From NCBI GenBank assembly GCA_947453725.1, contig CANGHH010000004.1:1-64000 (forward strand): a stretch of 64,000 nucleotides of DNA, given 5' to 3'. The notes under the pieces are model-generated. The model searched no databases, had not been told where the DNA came from, and saw only the letters and a program-made list of their open reading frames with translations. This stretch comes from Betaproteobacteria bacterium. Its GTDB lineage: Bacteria > Pseudomonadota > Gammaproteobacteria > Burkholderiales > Burkholderiaceae_C. Numbering within the stretch: the first letter of the stretch is position 1; each line of letters starts with the position of its first letter. The position numbers and the translations under genes are program-made. Of the stretch, positions 46,629-57,440 are shown one piece after another.

Positions 46629-47759
46629 CTAGCGACCGAGGGCGCCTTGCGTCAGCAGGCGCTTCAGCGGTGACAGGCGGTTGACCAGCGCCAGCCCGCG
46701 GTTGCGGCATTCACGGGCCAGCGGCGCCGGGCTGGCGAACAGGTGCAGCAGCGCGTCGGTCACCTGGGCCATGGCGCGCACCGGGCCGCGGCGTTCACGG
46801 GCGTAGCGGGCCAGCAGCTTGGGGTCGCCCAGGCCGCGCCAGGGCTCGCGGGCAGCCAGCGTCGCGGCCAGCGCCCGCACGTCGCCGAAACCCAGGTTCA
46901 GGCCCTGGCCGGCCAGCGGGTGGACGAGGTGGGCGGCGTCGCCGACCAGCACCCAGCCGGGGCCGTGCAGCGCGTCGGCGTGGGCCAGCGCCAGCGGCCA
47001 CTGGGCGCGCGGGCTGGCCAGCGTCAGCGTGCCGGCGGCACCGGCGGTGGCATCCATCAGCGTGGCGGTGAAGTCGGCGTCGGACAGCGCCATCAATTCG
47101 TCGGCGCGGGCGTCGGGGACCGACCAGACCAGGCCCAGGCCATGCCCGCTGACCGGGCCGGTCGGGCCCTCGAACAGCGGCCGGTCCAGCGGCAGCAGGG
47201 CCAGGATGTCGGGGCTGCGGAACCATTGCCGCGCCAGACCGGCGTGCGCCTGGTCGCTGATGAGGCGCGCCGCCACGCCGCGCTGGCCGTAGGCGTGGCG
47301 CGCCATCTGCACGCCCAGGCGGGCGCGGCTGGCGGCGTCCTTGCCTTCAGCGAGCACCTGCAGCGCGGCCGGCACGTCCTGGCTGACGAGCTCGACGTGG
47401 GGCGCGAAGCGCACCGCGGCGCGCAGCGCGCGTTCCAGCTCGGCCGCGTCGACGATCCAGGCCAGTTCGCCCAGCGACTGCTGCCAGGCCGAGAAGTCGA
47501 GCACCGCGCCGGGCGCGTCGCCTTCGATGTGCATCTCGTGCACCGCGGTGCGGGCCTCGGCCGGCATCGCGTCCCAGACCTTCAGCGTCTGCAGCAGTTG
47601 CACCGAGGCCGCGTTCAGCGCGTAGGCCCGCACGTCGGCGGTGTCGGGTTCTGCCAGCGTGCCGAGCAGTGCGACCGCCAGGCCCTGGCGCGACAAGGCC
47701 AGCGCGGTGGCCAGGCCGACTGCGCCGGCGCCACGGACGAGAACGTCGGGTTCGGACAT
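46629..47759 (-). CDS. FAD-dependent UbiH/UbiF-type ubiquinone hydroxylase
   Basis: This 376-residue monooxygenase has the N-terminal FAD motif DVLVRGAGAVGLATALALSRQG (GxGxxG) and the second FAD block GWVLVGDAAHLVHPLAGQGLNLGFGDV. It would hydroxylate a ubiquinone ring precursor, but which position cannot be told. It is 20 bases upstream of dsbC in the same direction. Confidence 0.88.
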   Translation of the reverse strand: MSEPDVLVRGAGAVGLATALALSRQGLAVALLGTLAEPDTADVRAYALNAASVQLLQTLKVWDAMPAEARTAVHEMHIEGDAPGAVLDFSAWQQSLGELAWIVDAAELERALRAAVRFAPHVELVSQDVPAALQVLAEGKDAASRARLGVQMARHAYGQRGVAARLISDQAHAGLARQWFRSPDILALLPLDRPLFEGPTGPVSGHGLGLVWSVPDARADELMALSDADFTATLMDATAGAAGTLTLASPRAQWPLALAHADALHGPGWVLVGDAAHLVHPLAGQGLNLGFGDVRALAATLAAREPWRGLGDPKLLARYARERRGPVRAMAQVTDALLHLFASPAPLARECRNRGLALVNRLSPLKRLLTQGALGR

Positions 47760-47836
47760 GGCCTCGATTGTAGGGAGGCCACCGCGTCAGAATCACGACC
47801 TCCGAAAGCCCTTGCGCCCAGCCCTTCGCCACGACC

Positions 47837-48715
47837 GTGACAGCCGCCACCGAACCCTTCGCCACGACCCCGCCCTGCACCGTGGCGGCGGTCTTCGTCC
47901 ACCCGATCAAATCCTGCGGCGCCGTCGCGGTGGACGGCAGCCTGCTGATCGAGACCGGCCTGGAGCTCGACCGCGCCTGGATGGTGGTGGACGCGCAGGG
48001 CGCGATGCTGACCCAGCGCGTGCTGCCGCGGCTGGCGCTGGTGCAGCCGACGCTGCGCAGCAGCGACATGGTGCTGCGCGCACCGGGCATGCTGGCGCTG
48101 CACATCCGCCTGGACACGGTGGAGAAGCCGACCCGCGCCCAGGTCTGGGACGACATCGTCAAGGCCTACGACATGGGCGACCTGGCGGCCCAGTGGTTCA
48201 GCGACTTCCTCGGCGTCCAGGCCCGCCTGGTGCGCTTCGACCCCGAGGAAAAGCGCCTGGCCGACGCGCGCTGGACCGGCGACATCGCCGCCGAAACCGC
48301 TTTCGCCGACGGTTTTCCGCTGCTGGTGACCAGCAGCGCCAGCCTGGACGGGCTGAACGCCCGCCTGGCGGCGCGCGGCGTGGCGGCGGTGACGATGCAG
48401 CGCTTCCGGCCGAACATCGTGCTCGGCGGCCTGCAGGCCCACGACGAAGACCACCTGCACGAGATCACCATCACGACCGACCAGGGCCCGGTCGTGCTGC
48501 GCCTGGTCAAACCCTGTCCGCGCTGCAGCATCCCCGACGTCGACCCGCTGACGGCCGAGACCGCGCACGCCGTCGGCGACACGCTGGCCGGCTACCGAGC
48601 CGACGCCCGGCTCGACGGCGCCCTCACCTTCGGCATGAACGCGGTCGTGGTCAGCGGCATCGACTGCACGCTGCGGCCCGGGCAGCCGGCGACGCTGAGC
48701 TGGAACTTCGACTGA
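47837..48715 (+). CDS. MOSC domain protein (molybdenum cofactor-linked)
   Basis: This 292-residue protein starts at a GTG. It has an N-terminal MOSC_N barrel (VAAVFVHPIKSCGAVAVDGSLLIETGLELDRAWMVVD) and a MOSC domain ending with MQRFRPNIVLGGLQAHDEDHLH and LVKPCPRCSIPDVDPLTAE, with the conserved Cys in CPRC. It is likely a YcbX-like/mARC-type reductase partner. Confidence 0.9.
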   Translation: MTAATEPFATTPPCTVAAVFVHPIKSCGAVAVDGSLLIETGLELDRAWMVVDAQGAMLTQRVLPRLALVQPTLRSSDMVLRAPGMLALHIRLDTVEKPTRAQVWDDIVKAYDMGDLAAQWFSDFLGVQARLVRFDPEEKRLADARWTGDIAAETAFADGFPLLVTSSASLDGLNARLAARGVAAVTMQRFRPNIVLGGLQAHDEDHLHEITITTDQGPVVLRLVKPCPRCSIPDVDPLTAETAHAVGDTLAGYRADARLDGALTFGMNAVVVSGIDCTLRPGQPATLSWNFD

Positions 48716-48740
48716 GCCGTCGGCCGGCGGGCTTGCAGGG

Positions 48741-48780
48741 CGGCCGCTTTCAGGTCGGCCGCTTTCAGGTCGGCCGTTTG
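48741..48780. repeat. Tandem 15-base repeat at the 3' end of the pirin gene
   Basis: CGGCCGCTTTCAGGT occurs at 48741-48755 and 48756-48770, followed by a partial third unit from 48771 (CGGCCGTTTG). The repeat spans the stop codon of the pirin-like gene. Slippage there could change the C-terminal tail. Confidence 0.8.
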
Positions 48781-49628
48781 TCGGGCAGCGGGATGAAATC
48801 GGTCTCGCCGGGCACACTGCCCAGGCGCTGCGCGGCCCAGTCGTCGGCGGCCTGCAGCAGACGGGCCTTGCGCGACGACACGAAGTTCCACCAGAGGTGG
48901 CGCGGCCCCAGCGGCGTGCCGCCGATCAGCACCACCCGCGCATCGGCGTCGGCCGACAGCATGGCGTCGTCGCCCTCGGCCAGCAGCACCATGCGGCCGC
49001 GCGGGATGTCTTCGCCGTCGAGCTGGGCGGCGCCTTCGACGACGTAGACCGCGCGCTCCACCGCCGGCGGCAGCGGGAAGGCGTCGCCGGCGCCGAGCGT
49101 GATGTCGACGAACAGCGTCGGCGAACGCACCGCCACCGGCGACACCGCGCCGTAGGCCTCGCCGACCAGCACGCGCAGCCAGGCACCGCCGACTTCGATC
49201 TCGGGGATGGCGCTGGCCGGCGTGTGCGCGAAGGCCGGCGCCATCTCTTCGTCGGCCGCCGGCAGCGCCAGCCACAGCTGCAGGCCGTGGATGCGGCGCT
49301 GCAGGCCGCGCAGCTCGTCGGGCGTGCGCTCGCTGTGCACGATGCCGCGGCCGGCGCTCATCCAGTTGACGGCGCCGGGCTCGATGCGCTGCAGCGCGCC
49401 GGTCGAGTCGTGGTGCTGCATCGCGCCTTCAAACAAGTACGTCACCGTGGCCAGCCCGATGTGCGGGTGCGGGCGCACGTCATGGTTGTCGGCCGGGCCG
49501 ACGTCGACCGGGCCGAAATGGTCGAAGAAGACGAAGGGCCCGACGCCCTGGCGCCCGGCGGCGGGCAGCAGCCGGCTGACGGTGAAACCGCCGCCGAGGT
49601 CCTTGCGTTGTGGGTTCAGGAGGTCCAA
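48765..49628 (-). CDS. Pirin-family cupin protein
   Basis: This 287-residue bicupin has the pirin metal block FFDHFGPVDVGPADNHDVRPHPHIGLATVTYLFEGAMQHHDSTGALQRIEPG, with His residues that bind iron, and MSAGRGIVHSERTP. The probable role is a redox sensor or a quercetinase-like enzyme. The start is a TTG at 49628, since no ATG fits the family N-terminus. The tail crosses a tandem repeat. Confidence 0.92.
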   Translation of the reverse strand: MDLLNPQRKDLGGGFTVSRLLPAAGRQGVGPFVFFDHFGPVDVGPADNHDVRPHPHIGLATVTYLFEGAMQHHDSTGALQRIEPGAVNWMSAGRGIVHSERTPDELRGLQRRIHGLQLWLALPAADEEMAPAFAHTPASAIPEIEVGGAWLRVLVGEAYGAVSPVAVRSPTLFVDITLGAGDAFPLPPAVERAVYVVEGAAQLDGEDIPRGRMVLLAEGDDAMLSADADARVVLIGGTPLGPRHLWWNFVSSRKARLLQAADDWAAQRLGSVPGETDFIPLPDKRPT

Positions 49629-49758
49629 AGGACGTGCAGGCTAACTTGAAAAGTCTGTGTGTCAATCGCTGAAAGTGAGGATGACAAGCGAGGGGGCCCC
49701 ATCAGAATTCGGCGGCGGGGGCCGATTGCGGTCAACGAATCAAACTCTGGAGATCGAA

Positions 49759-50754
49759 TTGTCACGCCACACCTGGATCCGCGTCACCGCCCTTGCCCTC
49801 GCCCTGCCTGCCGGCATGGCTGCGCAGGCCACGTCATTTGACCTGCGCGCCATCCAGGCCTACCGCAATTGGACAGGGAATGCCGATCCGGAAACGGCGC
49901 CGCAGGGCTACGTCGACCGGTTCAACAACGCCAGTCTCACGACCGGTGCGACGTACACGGGTGGACTCACCACACCGGCATCGCTGTACACGGTGACTGG
50001 CGGCAGTGCGCCGGCGGAAGTGACGCCGGGCGACCTGACGACACCGTCCCCCGGCAGCACGCCCGTCGGGCTGGTTCGTTTCGATCAGACCAACGCTGCG
50101 GCATCTGCGCTGGTTCAGATCAACGGCACGGCCTATTCGAACCAAGCCTACCGGCTGAACCTGACGAATCCCACGCAGGGCGCGTTCTTCAGCAGCAGCC
50201 AGACGCAGTTCATGGGCGAAGGCTATTTCGGCTTCATCGCGCCGGCTGCGGACGAACGCTACGGTGTGCGCTTCAGCGACGCCACCGGCGTCGCGGGTTC
50301 CAGCTTCGACGACATCATCACGCTGGACGTGGTGCGCATGACGAACGGCGCCCCGGGCGTGCAAATACGCCGGCTGAGCGGAACCTCCACCAATCTCGCC
50401 ACAAGCGGTGTTCAAACCGTGGCGGTGTCGTCCTTCCTGTCAGGCAGTGCCACACTGGCCGACGTCAGCCTGATCGATTTGCGCCTGTTTTGGGAACCCA
50501 ACGGCAGCGGCACCAATGTGGTGACAGGGCGGGTCGATCTGATCCAGGTCCAGAGCGGCGTGCCGACCGGTTCGGTGGGATCGACCACCCTGAGCAGCAC
50601 CTTCGACATCTTCCACGGCGAAAGTTTCACCAATTTCCAGGTCGGCGCTTCCTGGTCACCACTGGCTGCGGTACCGGAACCCGCAAGCTGGGCAATGATG
50701 CTGGCCGGTGCGCTGGCCGTGGCGTGCCGGGCGCGCCGCGACCGCGCCGCCTGA
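49759..50754 (+). CDS. PEP-CTERM sorted exported protein
   Basis: This 331-residue secreted protein has an N-terminal signal (WIRVTALALALPAGMAAQA) and a C-terminal VPEPASWAMMLAGALAVACRARRDRAA: PEP motif, hydrophobic helix, basic tail. That signal is cleaved by exosortase and marks proteins of exopolysaccharide-producing cells. The start is taken as TTG 49759, six bases after GGAG. The middle part is Ser/Thr/Gly-rich and matches no family I know. No exosortase gene is in the window. Confidence 0.85.
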   Translation: MSRHTWIRVTALALALPAGMAAQATSFDLRAIQAYRNWTGNADPETAPQGYVDRFNNASLTTGATYTGGLTTPASLYTVTGGSAPAEVTPGDLTTPSPGSTPVGLVRFDQTNAAASALVQINGTAYSNQAYRLNLTNPTQGAFFSSSQTQFMGEGYFGFIAPAADERYGVRFSDATGVAGSSFDDIITLDVVRMTNGAPGVQIRRLSGTSTNLATSGVQTVAVSSFLSGSATLADVSLIDLRLFWEPNGSGTNVVTGRVDLIQVQSGVPTGSVGSTTLSSTFDIFHGESFTNFQVGASWSPLAAVPEPASWAMMLAGALAVACRARRDRAA

Positions 50755-50843
50755 GCACCGCCTGCGCCTGAAGGCCGCACAGGCCGCCGCTTAAACTTCG
50801 GGGATCGCGCGTCGCCGACGCGCCACCCCGAAAGTCAGCTTCC

Positions 50844-51934
<1,091 letters not shown>

Positions 51935-51938
<4 letters not shown>

Positions 51939-54900
51939 AGCACCGGGCGGTGGGCGTGGCGCTGCTCTGCGCCTTGGCCTATGCCATCGCCGGTTGCCTC
52001 TCGATGGCGCTCGGCGCGCCGCTGGGCTACGCCCTGGCGCTGTACCCGCCGGCCGGCATCGCGCTGGCGGCGGCCCTGGTCTACGGGCCGGCAGCCTGGC
52101 CCGGCATCTGGCTGGGGTCCTGCACCGTCAACCTGGTGCTGGCTGCGCAGCTGGGTCCGCTGGACCTGGCGCAGCTGATCGCCCCGCCGCTGATCGCCGC
52201 CGGCGCTACGCTGCAAGCCGTCGCTGGCGCGGCGCTGGTGCGGCGCCACGTGCGCCAGCCGGTGGTGCTGGACGCGCCGCGCGACATCCTGCGCTTCGGC
52301 CTGCTGGCCGCGCTGCTGGCCTGCTGCATCAGTGCCAGCTCGGCCACCGCCGTGCTGCTGGCCACCGGCAACCTGGCGCCCGGCGCGGCGCTGAGCAACT
52401 GGCTGACCTGGTGGGTGGGCGACGCGCTGGGCGTGTTCATCGCCACACCGCTGGCGCTGAGCTTCGTCGGCCAGCCCGCCGCCGACTGGCGGCCGCGGCG
52501 CCGCACGCTGGCGCTGCCGCTGCTGATCGCCATGACCCTGGTGGGGGTCGGCATCCACGAGTTTTCGAGGCTCGACGAACAGCGCCTGCGCGCCAGCTTC
52601 GAACGCGATGCCGACCGCCTGATCAGCGAAGCGCAGCTGCGCATGACCGCGCCGCTGCACGCACTGCAGGCGCTGCACGGCGCCAGCCGCGGGCACAGCG
52701 GCTTCGACCGCACGACCCTGCAAGGAGCCGCGCAGTGGTGGCTGGCGCAGCCCACCGAACTGCAGGCCCTGGGCTACAGCGTGCGCGTGCAGCTGCGCGA
52801 TCTGGCCGCCTTCGAAGCCGGCGCACGGACCCAGGGCGAAGCCGGCTACCGGGTCTTCGACCGCGACGGTGGCGCCGTGCGACAGGCTGACGGCGAAGTG
52901 GTGGCGCTGCGCTACATCGAGCCGGCCGCCGGCAACCAGGCCGCGCTGGGCGTCAATGCGCTGTCGATACCGGCAGCCCGGGCCGCCGTGCTGGCCAGCC
53001 GCGACAGCGGCGAACCGACGGCCACCGCGGGCTTCATCCTGACCCAGTCGGCCGCCCGCGAAAGCGGCTTGGTGGTCTACCAGGCCCTGTACAGCGGCGC
53101 CGCCACCAGCACCGCCGAGCGCCAGGCGAAATTCAGCGGTGTCGTCTTCGTCACGGTGCGCACCGAGCGCATGCTGCAGGCCCTGGCGCGACCCGACCAG
53201 CAGTACCTGCGCTGGTGCCTGGTCGACAGCGACCCGGGTGCCGAGAGCCAGCGGCTGGCGGGCCCGCCCGGCTGTGAGAGCGCCGCGACCTCGGCCGGCG
53301 AACTGCAGGCCCGCCGGCTGCTCGACCTGGGCACGCGGCATGCCGAACTGCGCGTCCGCGCGCCACGCGCTGATGTGCCCGGCAGCCAGGGCGAAGCCGC
53401 CGGGCTGCTGGCCATGGCGGGCCTGGCGGCGTCGGCCCTGCTCGGCGCGCTCTTGCTGACGGTGACCGGCCACAGCCGGCGCACCGAGTTGGCGGTGCAG
53501 GCCAGCACCGCCAGCCTGCGCCGCGGCATGCAGGACCGCGACCACGCCGAGGCCGCGCTGCGCGAGAGCGAGGCCCGCTTGCGCAACATTCTCGACCATG
53601 TGCCGCTGGGCGTGATGTTCCTGGACCCGCAAGGCCACATCATCGAAACCAATCCGGCGCTGCGCCGCATGCTGGGGTACAGCAAGCAGCGCCTGCAGAG
53701 CCTCTCGCTGGTCGAGCTGGTCAGCGCAGGCGAGGTGGTCCGGCTGCTGGCCTGGCGGCGCGACTTGATGCGCGGGCCGCGCGACACCCGGGTCGAACGC
53801 TTCCAGCTGCGCGACAGCCTGGGCATCGAGCACGTGGTCAGCGGCACGGCCAGCGTGATGCGCGGCCCCGACGGCCGCGTGATGCGCATGGTCTGCACGC
53901 TGCAGGACATTACCGAAACGCTGCGCCTGGAAGCCTCGGAGCGGGCCCGCCTGCGGGCCGAAGCAGCCAGCCGCGCGAAGTCGGCCTTCGTCTCGCGCAT
54001 GAGCCACGAACTGCGCACGCCGCTGAACGCGATGATCGGCTTCGCGCAGCTGCTCGACCTGGACCGCGACACGCCGCTGTCGCCGCGCCAGCTGGGCTGG
54101 ACCCAGCGCATCCAGCGCGCCGGCTGGCACCTGCTGGAAATGGTCAACGAAACGCTGGAACTGGCGCGCATCGAGTCGGGCACGGTGGAACTCAGCCTGG
54201 GCCCGGTGGCGCTGGAGCCCCTGCTCGCGGCCTGCCTCGAACTGGTGACCGCCGATGCGGCGCTGCGCGGCATCAGCGTGGCCCACGCCGTCGATGCCGA
54301 CGCGCAGGGCGTCATCGCGGACCCGCTGCGGCTCAAGCAGGTGCTGACCAACCTGCTGTCGAATGCCGTCAAGTACAACCGCGACGGCGGCGCCTTGAGC
54401 GTCACGGCGCGGCGCTTGCCGGCCCAGGGCGGCGACGGCGTGGAGCTGGCCGTCAGCGACAGCGGTCTGGGCCTGACGCCCGAGCAGCTGGCCGCGCTGT
54501 TCCAGCCCTACAACCGCCTGGGCCGCGAGAACAGCGGCATCGAAGGCACGGGCATCGGCCTGGTCATCAGCCGCAGCCTGGCCGAGCTGATGGGCGGCAC
54601 CCTGGTTGCCAGCAGCGAAACCGGTGTCGGCACGACCTTCACGCTGCGCCTGCCCGCCGCCGACGGCGCACCCGCGCCCGAGGTGCGCCGCAGCGACACC
54701 CAGGTCGCGCCCTACCGCGAACGCCGGGTTCACATCGTCGAGGACAACGAGACCAACGTCGAGGTCATGCGCGGCATCTTTGCCCAGCGCCCGCAGGTGC
54801 TGCTGGATGTGTCGCTGCGCGGCCTGCAAGGGCTGGCGGCGATCCGCAAAACGCCGCCCGACCTGGTGCTGCTGGACCTGCAGTTGCCCGACATCGACGG

Positions 54901-55099
54901 TCTGGACGTCCTGCGCCAGCTGCAGCAGGACCCGACGCTGGCCGCCATCCCGGTGGTGGTGGTGTCGGCCGATGCCAGCAGCGGGCAGATGCAGGAAGCG
55001 CTGCAGGCCGGCGCGCTGCACTACGTGACCAAGCCGGTGGACGTGGCGCATTTCCTGGCGCTGGTCGACAGCGTGCTGGACGACGCGGGACGGGCCTGA
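51935..55099 (+). CDS. Hybrid sensor histidine kinase (MASE1-CHASE-PAS-HisKA-HATPase-REC)
   Basis: This 1054-residue membrane-bound kinase has MASE1-like transmembrane helices (residues 1-195), a CHASE-like periplasmic domain (about 200-490), a second helix near 490-510, a PAS domain ([31 protein letters not shown]) and a HisKA region with His in [21 protein letters not shown]. The ATPase domain shows [21 protein letters not shown]-terminal receiver domain has the acceptor Asp in [18 protein letters not shown]. It starts at GTG overlapping ychF. Partner output regulators are not in the window. The long antisense frame is a shadow. Confidence 0.93.
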
Positions 55100-55126
55100 G
55101 CCGCGCCCCGGCGCGGGCGGGCAGCC

Positions 55127-56098
55127 TCAGTCCGGCGTGATGTTGTGCTGCCGGATGAAGGCGCCCCAATCGGCCTGTTCGGCCTTCAGCGAGGCCGCGA
55201 ACTGCTCGGGCGTGTCGAGCACCGGCAGCAGCGCCACCTGTTCCAGCCGCTGCACGTTGACCGGGTTCTTCATCGCCTTGGCGATCTCGGCGGCGATGCG
55301 CCTGACCAGCGCCGGCGGCACCTTGGCCGGCAGCATCACCGAGAAGGCCGTGAAGGCCTTGAGGCCGGGGTAGCCGGCTTCTGCCAGGGTCGGCACCGCC
55401 GGCAGCAACGCGCTCTTGTCGGTGATGGCCAGCGCCAGCAACTTGCCGGCGTCGATGTAGGGCCGCACGCTGGCCAGGTCGGTCAGCATGAACTGCAGGC
55501 GGCCGGCCAGCAGGTCCTGGTAGGCCGGGCCCACGCCCTTGTAGGGCACGTGGCTGAAGCGCGCGCCTGTCGCTTCCTCCAACATTCTCACGCCGATGTA
55601 CAGCGGGCTGCCCACGCCGGCCGTGCCGTAGAACAGGCCCTGCGGGTCGCGCTTGCCGGCTTCGACCAGGTCGCGCAGCGTCTTCAGCTTGGCGCCCGGG
55701 TGGGCCACGATGACCATCGGCGCGATGACGCCCCGCGTGACGGGCGCGAAGTCGCGTGCCACGTCGTAGGTCAGCGTCTTGTACAGCGCCGGGTTGATCC
55801 CCAGCGACGAGTTGCTGGCCACCAGCACCGTGTAGCCGTCGGGGGCGGCGCCGGCCACCGCGGTGGCGCCGATGGCGCCGCTGGCGCCGGGCTTGTTCTC
55901 GACGATGAAGGTCTGCTTCAGTTGCTCGGTCAAGGCCTGGGCCAGCAGGCGGCCGTAGGTGTCGGTGCCGCCGCCGGGCGACGAAGGCACGACCACGGTC
56001 ACGGGCTTGGCCGGCCAATCGGCCTGGGCCGCGGCCATCATGGGCAGGGCCGCAGCGACCAGCCCCATCCCCAGCGCGAGCACCGACTTCCAATTCAT
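55127..56098 (-). CDS. Bug-type tripartite tricarboxylate transporter substrate-binding protein
   Basis: This 323-residue periplasmic receptor of the Bug/TctC family has a signal peptide (MNWKSVLALGMGLVAAALPMMAAAQA). Family blocks are WPAKPVTVVVPSSPGGGTDTYGRLLA, VENKPGASGAIGATAVAGAAPDGYTVLV and HVPYKGVGPAYQDLLAGRLQFMLTD. The ligand is probably a carboxylic acid. ATG 56098 has a GGAG site; the earlier ATG at 56110 is less likely. It diverges from the aldolase gene. Confidence 0.92.
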   Translation of the reverse strand: MNWKSVLALGMGLVAAALPMMAAAQADWPAKPVTVVVPSSPGGGTDTYGRLLAQALTEQLKQTFIVENKPGASGAIGATAVAGAAPDGYTVLVASNSSLGINPALYKTLTYDVARDFAPVTRGVIAPMVIVAHPGAKLKTLRDLVEAGKRDPQGLFYGTAGVGSPLYIGVRMLEEATGARFSHVPYKGVGPAYQDLLAGRLQFMLTDLASVRPYIDAGKLLALAITDKSALLPAVPTLAEAGYPGLKAFTAFSVMLPAKVPPALVRRIAAEIAKAMKNPVNVQRLEQVALLPVLDTPEQFAASLKAEQADWGAFIRQHNITPD

Positions 56099-56218
56099 TG
56101 CGAACTCCATTCAAAAGGTGCGCGAGGTTAGTCGCTCGGCCGCTGCCGTGACAAGTCGAGATACCCTGGCGGCCTGCACGCACCCCCACCCGCCCGCAAC
56201 CCGAACGACGAAGCCCCC

Positions 56219-56941
56219 ATGAACCCCTTGCCTGCCGCCCTGATCCAGGACCTGGTCGATGCCAACCGCATCCTCTTCGACCAGCGCATCGTCGATGCCT
56301 TCGGCCACGTCAGTGCGCGCCACCCGGAACGCGCCGACCGCTTCCTGATGGCCCGCAATGTGGCGCCGGGCCAGGTCGTGGCCGCCGACATCGTGGAATA
56401 CGAGGTCGCCACCGGCGAAGCAGTGGCCGCCGACCCGCCGCGGCTGTACCTGGAGCGCTTCATCCACAGCGAGATCTTCAAGGCCCGGCCCGACGTGATG
56501 GCGGTGGTCCACAACCACTCGCCGGCGGTGCTGCCCTTCGCCATCGCCAAGGGCGCGCGCTTCCGGCCGGTCTGCCACATGTGTGGCTTCCTGGGCGCCG
56601 GTGCGCCCTTGTTCGAGGTCCGCGACAGCGCCGGTCCGGCCAGCGACCTGCTGATCCGAAACCGAGAACTCGGCGCCGCGCTGGCCACGACGCTGGGCGA
56701 CGCCAGCCTGGTGCTGATGCGCGGCCACGGCTGCACCGTGGTGGCCGCCTCGCTGCGCGTGGCGGTCTACCGCGCGGTCTACGCCGAAGTCAACGCGCAA
56801 CTGCTGCTGCAGACCCTGCCGCTGGGCGAGCCCGAATACCTGACGCCGGCCGAAGCCGATGCCGCCCGCGAGACCTGTGAGGGCCAGATCGACCGGCCCT
56901 GGAAACTGTGGAAACAACAAGCCGAAGCGAGCGCCGCATGA
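56219..56941 (+). CDS. Class II aldolase/adducin family protein
   Basis: This 240-residue zinc-type aldolase fold protein has metal ligands in VVHNHSPAVLPFA (HxHS) and VLMRGHGCTVV, with FGHVSARHPER near the N-terminus. Similar proteins act as decarboxylases or aldolases on small hydroxy acids or aromatic acids. The substrate is not evident. It overlaps the hemerythrin gene by four bases and diverges from a Bug receptor gene. Confidence 0.88.
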   Translation: MNPLPAALIQDLVDANRILFDQRIVDAFGHVSARHPERADRFLMARNVAPGQVVAADIVEYEVATGEAVAADPPRLYLERFIHSEIFKARPDVMAVVHNHSPAVLPFAIAKGARFRPVCHMCGFLGAGAPLFEVRDSAGPASDLLIRNRELGAALATTLGDASLVLMRGHGCTVVAASLRVAVYRAVYAEVNAQLLLQTLPLGEPEYLTPAEADAARETCEGQIDRPWKLWKQQAEASAA

Positions 56942-57375
56942 GCACCGAAGCCCCGATCGAATGGACCGACCGCCTGCTGCTGGGCTACGCCGAGATGGAC
57001 GCCGAGCACCGCGATTTCGTCGTCTGCGTGCGGGCCTTGCAAGAGGCCGAACCGGCCCAGGTCGCCGACCGGCTGGCCGCCTTCGCCGACCACGCGCGGC
57101 GCCATTTCGGCGCCGAGAACGCCTGGATGATGGACACCGAGTTCCCGGCCCGCGACTGCCACATCGACGAGCACGCGGCGGTGCTGAAGTCGGTCGAGGA
57201 GGTGCAGGCGCTGGTCGCCCTGGGCAACACCGCCATCGTGCGCTCGCTGGCCGATGAACTGGCGCGCTGGTTTCCCGGCCACGCCGACTACCTGGACTCG
57301 GCGCTGGCCGCGTGGATGAGCAAACGGCGCTGGAACGCCAAGCCGGTGGTCCTGCGCCGCAACATCCTGGAATAA
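56938..57375 (+). CDS. Bacteriohemerythrin
   Basis: This 145-residue four-helix protein has the di-iron ligands: His in MDAEHRDFVV, His/Glu in HARRHFGAENAWM, His in CHIDEHAAVL, and His-x4-Asp in WFPGHADYLD. It binds oxygen or senses redox or iron. It is translationally coupled to the aldolase gene. Confidence 0.9.
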   Translation: MSTEAPIEWTDRLLLGYAEMDAEHRDFVVCVRALQEAEPAQVADRLAAFADHARRHFGAENAWMMDTEFPARDCHIDEHAAVLKSVEEVQALVALGNTAIVRSLADELARWFPGHADYLDSALAAWMSKRRWNAKPVVLRRNILE

Positions 57376-57397
57376 CTTAGGGCACTAAGTTTATAGT
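57374..57397 (+). promoter_or_regulatory. Palindromic operator and -10 box of the decarboxylase-MarR operon
   Basis: AACTTAG (57374-57380) and CTAAGTT (57385-57391) form a perfect 18-base palindromic site with a GGCA spacer, right before TATAGT (57392-57397), a plausible -10 box. Size and shape suit a MarR-family operator, and a MarR gene closes the operon downstream. Confidence 0.65.
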
Positions 57398-57440
57398 CGG
57401 CGGCCTACCGGCCGTCGCCGGTCGCCAAGGAACGCTGCCC

